A stretch of 64,000 nt of DNA, from contig NZ_BBYM01000026.1 of assembly GCF_001570405.1 (NCBI RefSeq), forward strand, positions 1 through 64,000, given 5' to 3'. This stretch comes from Microtetraspora niveoalba (GTDB lineage Bacteria > Actinomycetota > Actinomycetes > Streptosporangiales > Streptosporangiaceae). The number at the start of each line of letters is the position of its first letter. Position 1 is the stretch's first letter. The position numbers and the translations under genes are program-made. The notes beneath the pieces are model-generated. The model was not told where the DNA came from. It searched no databases and saw only the letters and a program-made list of their open reading frames with translations. Shown here one piece after another: positions 35,931 through 44,105 of this stretch.

Positions 35931-36707
35931 TCAGGCGTGCTGGCTGGAGACGGAGACGACCTCTCCGGTCATGTACGAGGAGTAGTCGCTGGCGAGGAAG
36001 ACCATGACGTTGGCGACCTCCCACGGCTCGGCGTACCGGCCGAGGGCCTCGCGCTTGGTGAGCTCGTCCAGCAGTTCCTCGGTGGTCACCTTGGCCAGGA
36101 AGGGGTGCATGGCCAGCGACGGCGCCACCGCGTTGATCCGCACCCCGTACGGCGCGGCCTCGACGGCGGCGCACCGGGTCAGCGCCATGACGCCGGCCTT
36201 GGCCGCCGCGTAGTGCGCCTGCCCCTCCTGGGCGCGCCATCCGATGACGGACGCGTTGTTCACGATCACGCCTCGGCCGCGCGGCTGCATGCGGGTGAGC
36301 GCGGCGCGGGTGCAGCGCATGGTGCCGTTCAGGGTCACGTCGAGCACCCGGCTCCACTGCTCGTCGGTCATCTCGACGAGCTTGGCGGTGCCGCCGAGGC
36401 CGGCGTTGTTGATCAGGACGTCGATCGGGCCGAACAGCTCCTCGGAGGCCGCGAACAGGTGCTGGACCTGCTCCTCGGAGGTCACGTCGCACGGGACCGC
36501 GGCCACCGCGTCGGCGCCGAACTCCTCCCGCAGCGCGGCGAGGCTCTCCGACAGCCGCCGCTCGTGGGCGTCGCTGATCACCACGCGGGCGCCCTCCTCC
36601 AGCATGCGGCGGGCGCAGGCTCCGCCGATGCCGGTGCCCGCGGCCGCGGTCACCACGGCCACCCGGTCGCGCAGCAGCCCGTGACCCGGAACATAGGACG
36701 GCTTCAT
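35931..36707 (-). CDS. ipdF: Short-chain dehydrogenase, IpdF-like
   Basis: SDR of 258 residues: nucleotide motif TAAAGTGIGGA near 20, NNAG near 98, and catalytic Ser (NNASVIG), Tyr and Lys (HYAAAKAG) near 145-170. The order next to fadA6 and kstR2 matches IpdF, the reductase of the hydroxyl group on the HIP-derived CoA ester. ATG at 36707 has a gaggaggg site and faces the divergent echA gene across a TetR-type operator. Confidence 0.75.
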   Translation of the reverse strand: MKPSYVPGHGLLRDRVAVVTAAAGTGIGGACARRMLEEGARVVISDAHERRLSESLAALREEFGADAVAAVPCDVTSEEQVQHLFAASEELFGPIDVLINNAGLGGTAKLVEMTDEQWSRVLDVTLNGTMRCTRAALTRMQPRGRGVIVNNASVIGWRAQEGQAHYAAAKAGVMALTRCAAVEAAPYGVRINAVAPSLAMHPFLAKVTTEELLDELTKREALGRYAEPWEVANVMVFLASDYSSYMTGEVVSVSSQHA

Positions 36708-36745
36708 CCCCGACCCTCCTCAGTGAGCTTCACATGGTTTACTCT

Positions 36746-36764
36746 ACCAAACAATTGTTAGAAA
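36746..36764. promoter_or_regulatory. KstR2-like operator, left copy
   Basis: ACCAAACAATTGTTAGAAA lies between ipdF (minus) and echA (plus); its core AACAATTGTT is a perfect palindrome. The same 19 bases with one change occur at 58798 in the other divergent promoter of the regulon. It ends 16 bp before the plus-strand ATG, so a bound repressor would block both directions. Confidence 0.7.
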
Positions 36765-36780
36765 GAATGAGGGGTCCCCG

Positions 36781-37620
36781 ATGACCGTAGTGCGCTACGA
36801 GCGGCGCGGACCGGTGGCGGTGGTCACCATGAACCGCCCGGAGTACCGCAACGCGCAGAACTCAGCGATGACCTACGCCCTCGACGAGGCCTTCTACCGC
36901 GCCGTCGCCGACGACGAGGTGAAGGCGATCGTGCTGGCCGGAGAGGGCAAGCACTTCTCGGCCGGCCACGACATCGGCACGCCCGGACGCGACGCGCACG
37001 TCTCCTTCGAGCGCAGGGCGGGCCTGTGGTGGGACCACGTGGGCAAGGAGGGCGCCGAGAGCCGCTTCGCCCGCGAGTCCGAGGTGTACCTCGGCATGTG
37101 CCGCCGCTGGCGCGAGATCCCCAAGCCGACGATCGCCATGGTGCAGGGCGCCTGCATCGCGGGCGGGCTCATGCTCGCCTGGGTGTGCGACCTGATCGTC
37201 GCCTCCGACGACGCGTTCTTCGCCGACCCGGTGGTGCGCATGGGCATCCCCGGCGTCGAGTACTTCGCCCACCCCTGGGTGATGCCCCCGCGGATCGCCA
37301 AGGAGTTCCTCTTCACCGGCGACCGGATGCCGGCCCGGCGGGCGTACGAGGTGGGCATGGTCAACCGCGTCGTCCCGCGCGACGAGCTGGAGGCCGAGAC
37401 GTTCGCGCTCGCGGAGAAGATCGCCGCCATGCCGCGCCTCGGGCTCGCGCTGACCAAGAAGGCGGTGAACCAGGCCGAGGACCTCCAGGGCATGCACGCC
37501 GGGATGGACTCCGTGTTCGGCCTGCACCACCTCGCCCACGCGCACAACGCGGAGACCTCGGCCGACTCCCTGGCCGGGATGGACCCCAAGAGCATGAAGG
37601 CGGCCGCTGATGGATCTTGA
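36781..37620 (+). CDS. Enoyl-CoA hydratase/isomerase family protein
   Basis: Crotonase-fold protein, 279 residues. The oxyanion-hole motifs are GKHFSAGHDIG near 58 and GACIAGGLMLAWVCDLIVAS near 122-142. The usual catalytic Glu positions are replaced (GIPGVEYFAHPWV), as in several steroid-pathway members, so hydratase activity is not certain. It begins 16 bp after the left operator and overlaps the acyl-CoA dehydrogenase gene by 11 bp. Confidence 0.85.
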   Translation: MTVVRYERRGPVAVVTMNRPEYRNAQNSAMTYALDEAFYRAVADDEVKAIVLAGEGKHFSAGHDIGTPGRDAHVSFERRAGLWWDHVGKEGAESRFARESEVYLGMCRRWREIPKPTIAMVQGACIAGGLMLAWVCDLIVASDDAFFADPVVRMGIPGVEYFAHPWVMPPRIAKEFLFTGDRMPARRAYEVGMVNRVVPRDELEAETFALAEKIAAMPRLGLALTKKAVNQAEDLQGMHAGMDSVFGLHHLAHAHNAETSADSLAGMDPKSMKAAADGS

Positions 37621-38737
37621 CCTGTCGTCCGTCGAACCGTTCCGGGCCGAGGTCCGGAACTGGTTGCGCGCGCACGTCCCCGCCGCTCCCCTGCCCTCCC
37701 TGGAGATCGAGGAGGGCTTCGCCGCGCACCGCGCCTGGGAGCGCGAGCTGCACGGCGCGCGGCTGTCCGTCGTCTCCTGGCCCGAGCGGTACGGCGGGCG
37801 GGACGCGAGCCCGCTGGAGTGGCTGATCTTCGAGGAGGAGTACTACGCCGCCGGGGCCCCCGGCCGGGTCAGCCAGAACGGCATCAACCTCCTCGCCCCC
37901 ACCCTGTTCAACCACGGCACGCCCGAGCAGCTCGACCGGGTCCTGCCGTCGATGGCGTCGGGCGAGGTCATCTGGGCGCAGGCGTGGTCGGAGCCGGGCG
38001 CGGGCAGCGACCTGGCGTCCCTGCGCGCCACCGCCACCCGGGTGGACGGCGGCTGGCTGCTCAACGGGCAGAAGACGTGGAGCTCCCGCGCCGCCTTCGC
38101 GGACTGGGGCTTCGGCCCGTTCCGCTCCGACCCGGAGGCCGAACGGCACCGCGGCCTGACGTACCTCATGTTCCCCCTGGACGCGGACGGCGTGACCCGC
38201 CGCCCGATCGGGCGCATCGACGGCAAGCCCGCGTTCGCCGAGCTGTTCTTCGACGACGTCTTCGTGCCCGACCGGGACGTTATCGGCACCCCGGGAGAGG
38301 GCTGGAAGGTCGCGATGAGCACCACCGGCAACGAGCGCGGGCTCACGCTGCGCAGCCCGGGCCGGTTCCTGGCCGCCGCCGACCGCCTCGTGGACCTCTG
38401 GAAGGAGCGCGGCGACCCCTCGGACACGGCGCTGCGCGACCGTGTGGCCGACGCCTGGATCAGGTCCCGGGCGTACCGGCTGAAGGGGTTCGAGACCATC
38501 TCGCGCACCGAGGATGTCGGGGCCGAGTCCAGCGTCAACAAGATCTTCTGGTCGGAGCTCGACGTGGCGCTGCACGAGACCGCGCTCGACCTGCTCGGCC
38601 CGGACGGCGAGCTCGACGGCGACTGGCTGGAGGGCTACGTCTTCTCGCTCGCCGGACCGATCTACGCCGGGACCAACGAGATCCAGCGCAACGTCATCGC
38701 CGAGCGTGTCCTCGGCCTGCCCAGGGCGGGGCGGTGA
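37610..38737 (+). CDS. Acyl-CoA dehydrogenase, FadE30-like
   Basis: FAD-dependent dehydrogenase of 375 residues: flavin/substrate motif AQAWSEPGAGSDLASLRATATR near 125, TFSSRAAFADW-like KTWSSRAAFADW near 155, and the C-terminal FSLAGPIYAGTNEIQRNVIAERVLGLPR. This C-terminus is characteristic of FadE30-type enzymes of the KstR2 regulon, which desaturate the HIP-derived CoA ester. ATG at 37610 lies within the end of the hydratase gene, so translation is coupled. Confidence 0.82.
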   Translation: MDLDLSSVEPFRAEVRNWLRAHVPAAPLPSLEIEEGFAAHRAWERELHGARLSVVSWPERYGGRDASPLEWLIFEEEYYAAGAPGRVSQNGINLLAPTLFNHGTPEQLDRVLPSMASGEVIWAQAWSEPGAGSDLASLRATATRVDGGWLLNGQKTWSSRAAFADWGFGPFRSDPEAERHRGLTYLMFPLDADGVTRRPIGRIDGKPAFAELFFDDVFVPDRDVIGTPGEGWKVAMSTTGNERGLTLRSPGRFLAAADRLVDLWKERGDPSDTALRDRVADAWIRSRAYRLKGFETISRTEDVGAESSVNKIFWSELDVALHETALDLLGPDGELDGDWLEGYVFSLAGPIYAGTNEIQRNVIAERVLGLPRAGR

Positions 38738-38755
38738 CCCGTGGCGCGCGACCGT

Positions 38756-38803
38756 GACACCACGCGGCGAACCGGGCGGCGAACCGGGCGGGACACCACG
38801 CGG
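38756..38803. repeat. Short direct repeats between the two acyl-CoA dehydrogenase genes
   Basis: GCGGCGAACCGG occurs twice in tandem (38764-38775, 38776-38787) and the pair is flanked by two copies of GACACCACGCGG (38756-38767, 38792-38803). The arrangement suggests local slippage duplication in the 131-bp gap. Confidence 0.6.
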
Positions 38804-38868
38804 GACTTCGGTGCCGGAGGCCGGGCCGGCGCCGGCCGCGGCACAGTGACGACTTTCGGGAGGCGGCC

Positions 38869-39870
38869 GTGAAGTTCATCCTCGACGCCGAGCAGCGGCT
38901 GTTCGGCGACACCCTGCACAAGCTCCTGGCCGAGGCGGACACCCCCGCCGCGATCCGCGCCTGGGCGGCCGGGTCGCACGAGCCGGGCCTGACCCTGTGG
39001 CGCACGCTCGCCGAGGCGGGCGTGCTCGCCGTCGCCGTGCCCGAGGCGGCGGGCGGCGCGGGGCCGCTCCCCGTCGAGCTGGTCACCGCCTTCCACGAGC
39101 TGGGACGGCACGCCGCCCCGGGACCGCTCGCCGAGAGCGTCGCCGTCGCCGCGCTGCTCGACCGGCTGGCCCCCGAGGACCTCGTCGTGACGCCCGGGAC
39201 GGCGGACGGGTGGCTGGCGGGCATCGCCGAGGGCGGCACGGTGGCGACGCTCGCCCTGCCCCCGGCCGTGCCGTACGCGCTGGACGCGGACGCGGCGGAC
39301 GTCGTGCTGACGGTGGACGGCGACGAGCTGCGCGTGGCCGTCCCCGGCGAGGTGCGCGCCTCCCTGGACCCGGCCCGGCGGCTGTTCTCCGTCGAGGGGG
39401 GCGACGTGGTCGCCTCCGGCCCGTCCGTGCGCACCGCCGCCGAGGCCGCCCGCGACATGGGCGCGCTGGCGGCCGCCGCCCAGCTCGTCGGCGTGGGCCG
39501 CGCGCTGCTGGACGTCTCGGTGGCGTACGCCGGGGCGCGGCGGCAGTTCGGGCGGCCGATCGGCGAGTTCCAGGCGGTCAAGCACCACCTCGCGAACGCC
39601 CTCGTCGGCCTGGAGTACGCCCGCCCGCTGGTCCACGGCGCGGCCCTCTCCCACGGCTCGCCGGACTTCTCCCGCGACGTGTCGGCGGCCAAGGTCGCGG
39701 CGTCGGAGGCGGCGTACGCGGCGGCCAAGATCGCCCTCCAGGTGCACGGCGCGATCGGCTACACCGACGAGTACGACCCGAGCCTGTGGATCAGGAAGGC
39801 CCGCGCCCTCCACTCGGCGTGGGGCTCCCCCTCCGCGCATCGGGCCCGCGTGCTCGCCGCGCTGACCTGA
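38869..39870 (+). CDS. Acyl-CoA dehydrogenase family protein (short, beta-type subunit)
   Basis: 333 residues, shorter than a normal homotetrameric dehydrogenase. The C-terminal domain is conserved (ARRQFGRPIGEFQAVKHHLANALV near 220, LQVHGAIGYTDEYDPSLWIRKA near 288), while the middle flavin-binding motifs are weak. Such proteins form alpha2beta2 enzymes with a full-size partner in steroid catabolism, as FadE31/FadE32 do. The partner would be the gene at 37610. GTG at 38869 has a gggagg site. Confidence 0.78.
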   Translation: MKFILDAEQRLFGDTLHKLLAEADTPAAIRAWAAGSHEPGLTLWRTLAEAGVLAVAVPEAAGGAGPLPVELVTAFHELGRHAAPGPLAESVAVAALLDRLAPEDLVVTPGTADGWLAGIAEGGTVATLALPPAVPYALDADAADVVLTVDGDELRVAVPGEVRASLDPARRLFSVEGGDVVASGPSVRTAAEAARDMGALAAAAQLVGVGRALLDVSVAYAGARRQFGRPIGEFQAVKHHLANALVGLEYARPLVHGAALSHGSPDFSRDVSAAKVAASEAAYAAAKIALQVHGAIGYTDEYDPSLWIRKARALHSAWGSPSAHRARVLAALT

Positions 39871-39905
39871 TCCGCTCCCGCCGCCGGGCCGCGCCTCCTC
39901 GCCGT

Positions 39906-39946
39906 CGCAGGGCCCCCGACTCCACCCCCGAGTCGGGGGCCCTGCG
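39906..39946 (+). terminator. Strong intrinsic terminator after the left steroid operon
   Basis: A 17-bp perfect stem (39906-39922 with 39930-39946) and a 7-base loop, followed by CGTTTCC. It lies 35 bp after the acyl-CoA dehydrogenase stop and marks the edge between the steroid genes and the accessory block. Confidence 0.88.
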
Positions 39947-40135
39947 CGTTTCCTCACCGATCCGGCCCTGCCTGGGCGGGGGCCATCCCGTTTGCTCGGG
40001 ACGGCTCTGGGCAGGTGCGCACCTGCGATGGCGGGAGCGGGGGGTACGACCGGCCCGCGGCGGGCCGGCGGACCTGACCCGCCGGGCGGGTACCGGGAGA
40101 GGACGGACATCGGCATCGGAATCGAGGAGCCTGCC

Positions 40136-40414
40136 GTGCTGACGATGACCGACAAGACCGTGGGGGCGATCCGCGATCTGACAGTGGGCGAGTACCTGCC
40201 ACACCGGGCGGGCCTGCGGATCGCCCCCAAGCCCGGCGAAGAAGGCGCGCTCGAGTTCTCGCTGGCGAGCGACGCCTGGTCCGGAGACCAGGTGATCGAG
40301 AAGGAGGGGGTGCGCGTCTTCGTCGACCCGGACGCCGTCGCCCTTCTTGAGGGCAAAACGCTGGACGCCGAGAACGACGCGCAGGGCCGGCCCGTCTTCC
40401 GGCTGACGTCCTGA
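40136..40414 (+). CDS. HesB/IscA-like protein lacking the cluster cysteines
   Basis: 92 residues with the A-type carrier fold pattern: LTMTDKTVGAIRDL, GLRIAPKPGEEGALEFSLAS, GVRVFVDPDAVALLEGKTLD. The family normally binds an Fe-S cluster through a central Cys and a C-terminal CxC; none of these is present, and the chain contains no Cys. It is therefore a HesB-like relative of unknown role. GTG at 40136 follows GAGGAG by 6 bp. Confidence 0.75.
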   Translation: MLTMTDKTVGAIRDLTVGEYLPHRAGLRIAPKPGEEGALEFSLASDAWSGDQVIEKEGVRVFVDPDAVALLEGKTLDAENDAQGRPVFRLTS

Positions 40415-40494
40415 CCACAGCGCCGTCACCGGCCCCGTCCACCCCGGCCGCTCCACGGCCGGGCCCGATCAGCGTGCGCCCTCGCGAGACAGCT

Positions 40495-40543
40495 CTTTCC
40501 CAAAGGTTGTTGGGAAAGTATTATCCCAACATGCCTTGGGAAA
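40495..40543 (+). promoter_or_regulatory. Leaderless ArsR-operon promoter with four alternating operator boxes
   Basis: The box TTGGGAAA occurs on alternating strands: TTTCCCAA at 40496-40503, TTGGGAAA at 40510-40517, ATCCCAA at 40523-40529 and TTGGGAAA at 40536-40543 (inside the gene). The first two form a 9-bp inverted repeat, CTTTCCCAA/TTGGGAAAG. TATTAT at 40519-40524 is a good -10 box only 6 bp before the ATG at 40531, so the message is probably leaderless and autorepressed. Confidence 0.7.
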
Positions 40544-41067
40544 TGGATGGCGACGATGGCGACGACCTGGTCCCGCTGCGGGCGCTGGCCAACCCGCTCC
40601 GGATCCGCATCGTGTCGCTGCTCACCGGCGTATCGATGTCGGCCACGGAGGTCGCGGAGGAGCTGGGCATCGCCCACGCCTCGGCCAGCTACCACCTGCG
40701 GCAACTGGCCGAGGCGGGTTTCCTGGAGCGGGTGGACGAGGGGCCGCCGCGAGGAGGCAAGGGACGACCGCGCAGGCGCTACCGTTACGACCCCTCCAGC
40801 AGCTCCCGGCTGGACCGGGCGCAGGGCCGGCAACTCCTGCACGAGGCGCTGAGCGCGGACCTCTCCCGGCGTATCGCCGAGGCCAGGACCCAGCGCATGT
40901 CCATGGACGCCGAGGTGTGGCTGGACCGGTCCGTGTGGGAGGAGGTCGTCGGGCTGATCGACCAGGCGGTCGCCCTGGTCCACGACAAGGCGGGCCCGCC
41001 CCGTTCCGGTGACAGGGTCAAGGTCAGCATGACCGCGCTGCTGCTGGAACTCGACGACGTACGATGA
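40531..41067 (+). CDS. ArsR-type winged-helix transcriptional regulator
   Basis: 178 residues. The DNA-binding domain is LRALANPLRIRIVSLLTGVSMSATEVAEELGIAHASASYHLRQLAEAGFLERV (about 12-65), an ArsR/HTH_20 fold; the C-terminal part is helical and may dimerise or sense a ligand. No metal-binding CxC is seen. ATG at 40531 is preferred to GTG 40474, because a -10 box and operator boxes lie directly before it. Operon with the MFS transporter (ATGA overlap). Confidence 0.85.
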   Translation: MPWEMDGDDGDDLVPLRALANPLRIRIVSLLTGVSMSATEVAEELGIAHASASYHLRQLAEAGFLERVDEGPPRGGKGRPRRRYRYDPSSSSRLDRAQGRQLLHEALSADLSRRIAEARTQRMSMDAEVWLDRSVWEEVVGLIDQAVALVHDKAGPPRSGDRVKVSMTALLLELDDVR

Positions 41068-42209
41068 CCCGCCTGCTCTTGTGCACGGGCGCGGGCTTCC
41101 TGTCGGTGGGGCTGCTCGTTCCCGCGATCCCCAGGCACGTCACCGGCCCGCTCGCCCAGGGCCCCGCCGTGGTCGGCGGCTGTCTGGCGATCACGTCGGT
41201 GTTCGCCCTGCTCGCCCGGCCCGTGGCGGGCCGGCTGGCCGACCGGCGCGGCCGCGGGGTGACCGCCTGCGCCGGCACCGCGCTGCTGGCCGCCGCCGCG
41301 CCCGGCGTGCTCCTCGCCGACTCGCTGCCGCTGTTCCTGGTCTGCCGGGCCGTCGCGGGAGTCGGCGAATCCCTGATGTACGTCGGCCTGGCCGCCGCCG
41401 CGAGCGATCACAACCGTCCCGGCGCGGCGATCAACCGTTTCTCCGTCGCGGTCAACGGCGGCCTGCTCGCCGGGCCGGCGCTCGCCGAGACCGTCGGCTC
41501 CGCCCTCGGCCTGGGGGCCGTGTGGGTCGTGGCCGGAGCCGTGGCGCTCGCGGCGTCCGGCGCCTGCCTGCTCCTGCCCGGCGCGGCGGGCGGCGCTCCG
41601 TCCCGTACGGGAAAGGGCGGGCCGCTCGTCCACCGGGCGGGGCTGTTTCCCGGACTGGCGTACTGGGCGTCGGTGTGGGGTTACACCGCCTTCAGCGCCT
41701 TCCTGCCGTTGCACGTCGCGGCGCTGGGCGGCGGCGACAGCGGGGCCCACTTCCTCCTCTACGGCTGCGTGCTGCTCACGGTACGGCTGGGCGGCCAGAG
41801 GGCGCTTGCCCGGATCGCCCCGCGCACGGCGGCGGCAGCCGCCCTGGCGCTCACCGCCGCGGGGCTCGCCCTGCTCCCCCTCTGGCCCTCCGTGACCGGG
41901 GCGCTCGTCGCGGCCGCGGTACTCGGCACCGGGCAGGCGCTGGGGCTCCCGGCGTTCCTCACGATGGCGGTGACCGGCCTGCCCGCCGGCCAGCGGGGCT
42001 CGGCGCTGGCCACCACGACGGCGTTCTTCGACCTCGGGTTCCTGAGCGCGGCGCTCGCGCTCGGCGCCGTCGCCCAGTCCCTCGGCCTGGCCTACGGCTT
42101 CGCCGTCGCGGCCGGAGTCGCGGGCCTGGCGCCGCTGGTCCTCCCCTTCCACCGCACGCCGCAAGAGACATCACCCCAAGGAGAGACACATGACCATTCC
42201 CGACGCTGA
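41064..42209 (+). CDS. MFS transporter
   Basis: 381 residues with 12 hydrophobic segments and the loop 2-3 signature GRLADRRGRG near residue 55, typical of drug/sugar antiporters of the major facilitator superfamily. Asp and Arg residues in helix 4 (FLVCRAVAGVGESLMYVG) fit an exporter. It is co-transcribed with an ArsR regulator and an aminopeptidase, so export of a peptide or of an amino-acid-derived compound is possible. Confidence 0.85.
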   Translation: MTRLLLCTGAGFLSVGLLVPAIPRHVTGPLAQGPAVVGGCLAITSVFALLARPVAGRLADRRGRGVTACAGTALLAAAAPGVLLADSLPLFLVCRAVAGVGESLMYVGLAAAASDHNRPGAAINRFSVAVNGGLLAGPALAETVGSALGLGAVWVVAGAVALAASGACLLLPGAAGGAPSRTGKGGPLVHRAGLFPGLAYWASVWGYTAFSAFLPLHVAALGGGDSGAHFLLYGCVLLTVRLGGQRALARIAPRTAAAAALALTAAGLALLPLWPSVTGALVAAAVLGTGQALGLPAFLTMAVTGLPAGQRGSALATTTAFFDLGFLSAALALGAVAQSLGLAYGFAVAAGVAGLAPLVLPFHRTPQETSPQGETHDHSRR

Positions 42210-43407
42210 GCTGGCCGGCTACGCCGACGTCGTCTTCGACGTCGCCGTGCCGGTCCTCGCCGACGACCGGGTGCTGATCAACGCCGAGATCGAGCACGCC
42301 CCGCTCGCCCGCGCCCTGGCGGAGGCGGCGTACGCCCGGGGCGCCCGCTACGCCGACATCTGGTACTTCGATCCGTACGCCAGACGGTCCCGGGTGCGGC
42401 ACGCGGACGCGGCGACGCTGGGCGAGGTCCCCTCCTGGCTGGACGCCCGCAACGAGGAACTGGCACGCCACAGCGGCGTCCTGGTCAACATCCGGGGCGC
42501 CGCGGCGCCGGATCTCCTCGCCGGGGAGGACCCGGTCAGGGCGGGCCTGGATCGGATGCCGTACCTCTCATCGAGGCAGCGGCTGCAGCTCGGCAACCTG
42601 GTCCGCTGGGTCATCATCCCCTGCCCGACGGCGGAGTGGGCTCGCGCGATCACCGGGGAACCGGACGAGGCCCGGCTGTGGCAGTATCTGCGGCCCATCC
42701 TCCGCCTGGACCGGCCCGATCCCCGGGCCGCCTGGGAGGAGCGCATCGCCGAGCTGCTCGCTCGCGCGCGGACGCTGAGCGCGATGCGCCTGGACGCCGT
42801 ACGGTTCGAAGGGCCGGGCACCGACCTGACCGTCGGCCTGCTCCCGGACGCGCATTGGACCGCGGCGCGCCTGGAGTCCGTGAAGGGGCACGTCTTCCAG
42901 GCCAACCTCCCCACGGAGGAGGTGTTCACCACCCCCGACTACCGGCGGGTCGAGGGCAGGGTCCGCGCGACGCGGCCGCTCGCCCTCAACGGGACCGTCG
43001 TTCGCGACCTGGAGCTGACCTTCACCGGAGGCGTGGTGAGCGAGGTGCGGGCGAGCAGCGGCGCGGACGTCGTACGGACCCATCAGGCGACCGACGCGGG
43101 CGCGGCCCGGCTCGGTGAGCTGGCGCTCGTGGACGGCTCCTCACCGGTCGGGCGATCGGGTGTCACCTTCCTCGAGACGCTGCTGGACGAGAACGCCACC
43201 TGCCACCTGGCCTGGGGCGCGGGGCTGCCTCCCGGCGTGCCCGCGCGTCTGCGCGCGCGGGACGCCGCCGGGCTCGACGCGGCCGGGGTCAACACCTCCG
43301 GCGTGCACGTCGACTTCATGGTGGGCGGCCCCGACGTCACCGTCACCGGGATCGGCCACGACGGAGGCGTGATCGAACTGCTCCGCGACGACGAGTGGCA
43401 GATCTGA
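42190..43407 (+). CDS. M29-family aminopeptidase
   Basis: Metallo-aminopeptidase of the AmpS/T family, 405 residues. Motifs: NLPTEEVFTTPDYRRVEGRV near 238-258 (metal-binding Glu), GVTFLETLLDENATCHLAWG near 325-345 with the Glu and His ligands, and VNTSGVHVDFMVGG near 365 with His and Asp ligands. These enzymes remove N-terminal residues in the cytoplasm. It overlaps the MFS gene by 20 bp and ends the ArsR operon. Confidence 0.9.
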   Translation: MTIPDAELAGYADVVFDVAVPVLADDRVLINAEIEHAPLARALAEAAYARGARYADIWYFDPYARRSRVRHADAATLGEVPSWLDARNEELARHSGVLVNIRGAAAPDLLAGEDPVRAGLDRMPYLSSRQRLQLGNLVRWVIIPCPTAEWARAITGEPDEARLWQYLRPILRLDRPDPRAAWEERIAELLARARTLSAMRLDAVRFEGPGTDLTVGLLPDAHWTAARLESVKGHVFQANLPTEEVFTTPDYRRVEGRVRATRPLALNGTVVRDLELTFTGGVVSEVRASSGADVVRTHQATDAGAARLGELALVDGSSPVGRSGVTFLETLLDENATCHLAWGAGLPPGVPARLRARDAAGLDAAGVNTSGVHVDFMVGGPDVTVTGIGHDGGVIELLRDDEWQI

Positions 43408-43457
43408 AGGGCACGCCCATGTCCCCGCGCGGCCCGGAGCCGACACCCGGATGAGGA

Positions 43458-43485
43458 GGTCCGGGCGGCCTCGAAGCCCCGGACC
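43458..43485. terminator. Weak hairpin between convergent genes
   Basis: 8-bp stem GGTCCGGG/CCCGGACC with a 12-base loop, located between the aminopeptidase stop (43407) and the TetR stop (43514) of the opposite strand. No U-tract. Confidence 0.35.
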
Positions 43486-43513
43486 GGCCGGCACGTCCTG
43501 GCCGAGGTGATGG

Positions 43514-44104
43514 TCAGGGCGGGCCGCCGGCCGCCCGCCGCCCGACCAGCTCCAGGTAGAGCCGGTCGAGCAGCAGGAGCGCCTCGTCCACGCCCTTCCG
43601 GTCGCCGGTCAGCAGCAGGTCGAAGAGAAGACCGCGGGTGGCCGCCAGGCTCAGCCGCGCGTACACGGGGGCCTCCTCCGGGCCCAGCCCGCTCCGCAGG
43701 CAGATCTCGGTCAGCGGGGGCAGCCAGACGGCGACGAGGTCGTTCCGCAGCCCTCGGGCGTACGGACGGTCCTGCATCGCGTGCGCGGAGAGTTCGAAGA
43801 AGAGACGCCCGTAGATCAGGGTGGCTTCTACCACCTTGTCCCAGAAACGCAGCCGGCTCTCCCCCAGAGGCACGTCGTCCGTGACCAGGTCCGCGAGGGC
43901 CGCCCGCTGTTGCGCCTCGACCGTTCGTACGACCTCGGCCAGCAGCCCTTCCCGGGAGCCGAAGTGGTGGATCAGCACCCGGTGGCTGGTGCCGAGGCCG
44001 GCCGCGATGGAGCGGAGGCTGGCGTCCCCGACCCCGTGGGCGGCGAAGTATTCGATCGCCTGGGCCAGCCACCTCTCCTTGGGAGTCACGTCCTTGGGAG
44101 TCAC
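43514..44104 (-). CDS. TetR-family transcriptional regulator
   Basis: 196 residues. Helix-turn-helix: ERWLAQAIEYFAAHGVGDASLRSIAAGLGTSHRVLIHHFGSREGLLAEVV at about 10-60; the C-terminus is a helical ligand domain. The N-terminus VTPKDVTPKE is encoded by an exact 15-bp tandem duplication, so GTG 44104 or GTG 44089 could start it; 44104 overlaps the SRPBCC stop (GTGA) and is chosen. It likely binds the palindrome at 44519. Confidence 0.87.
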   Translation of the reverse strand: MTPKDVTPKERWLAQAIEYFAAHGVGDASLRSIAAGLGTSHRVLIHHFGSREGLLAEVVRTVEAQQRAALADLVTDDVPLGESRLRFWDKVVEATLIYGRLFFELSAHAMQDRPYARGLRNDLVAVWLPPLTEICLRSGLGPEEAPVYARLSLAATRGLLFDLLLTGDRKGVDEALLLLDRLYLELVGRRAAGGPP

Positions 44105-44105
44105 G
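44076..44105. repeat. Exact 15-bp tandem duplication in the TetR start region
   Basis: TCCTTGGGAGTCACG occurs at 44076-44090 and again at 44091-44105. It duplicates the start codon, a ribosome-binding-site-like stretch and five codons of the TetR gene. Confidence 0.85.
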
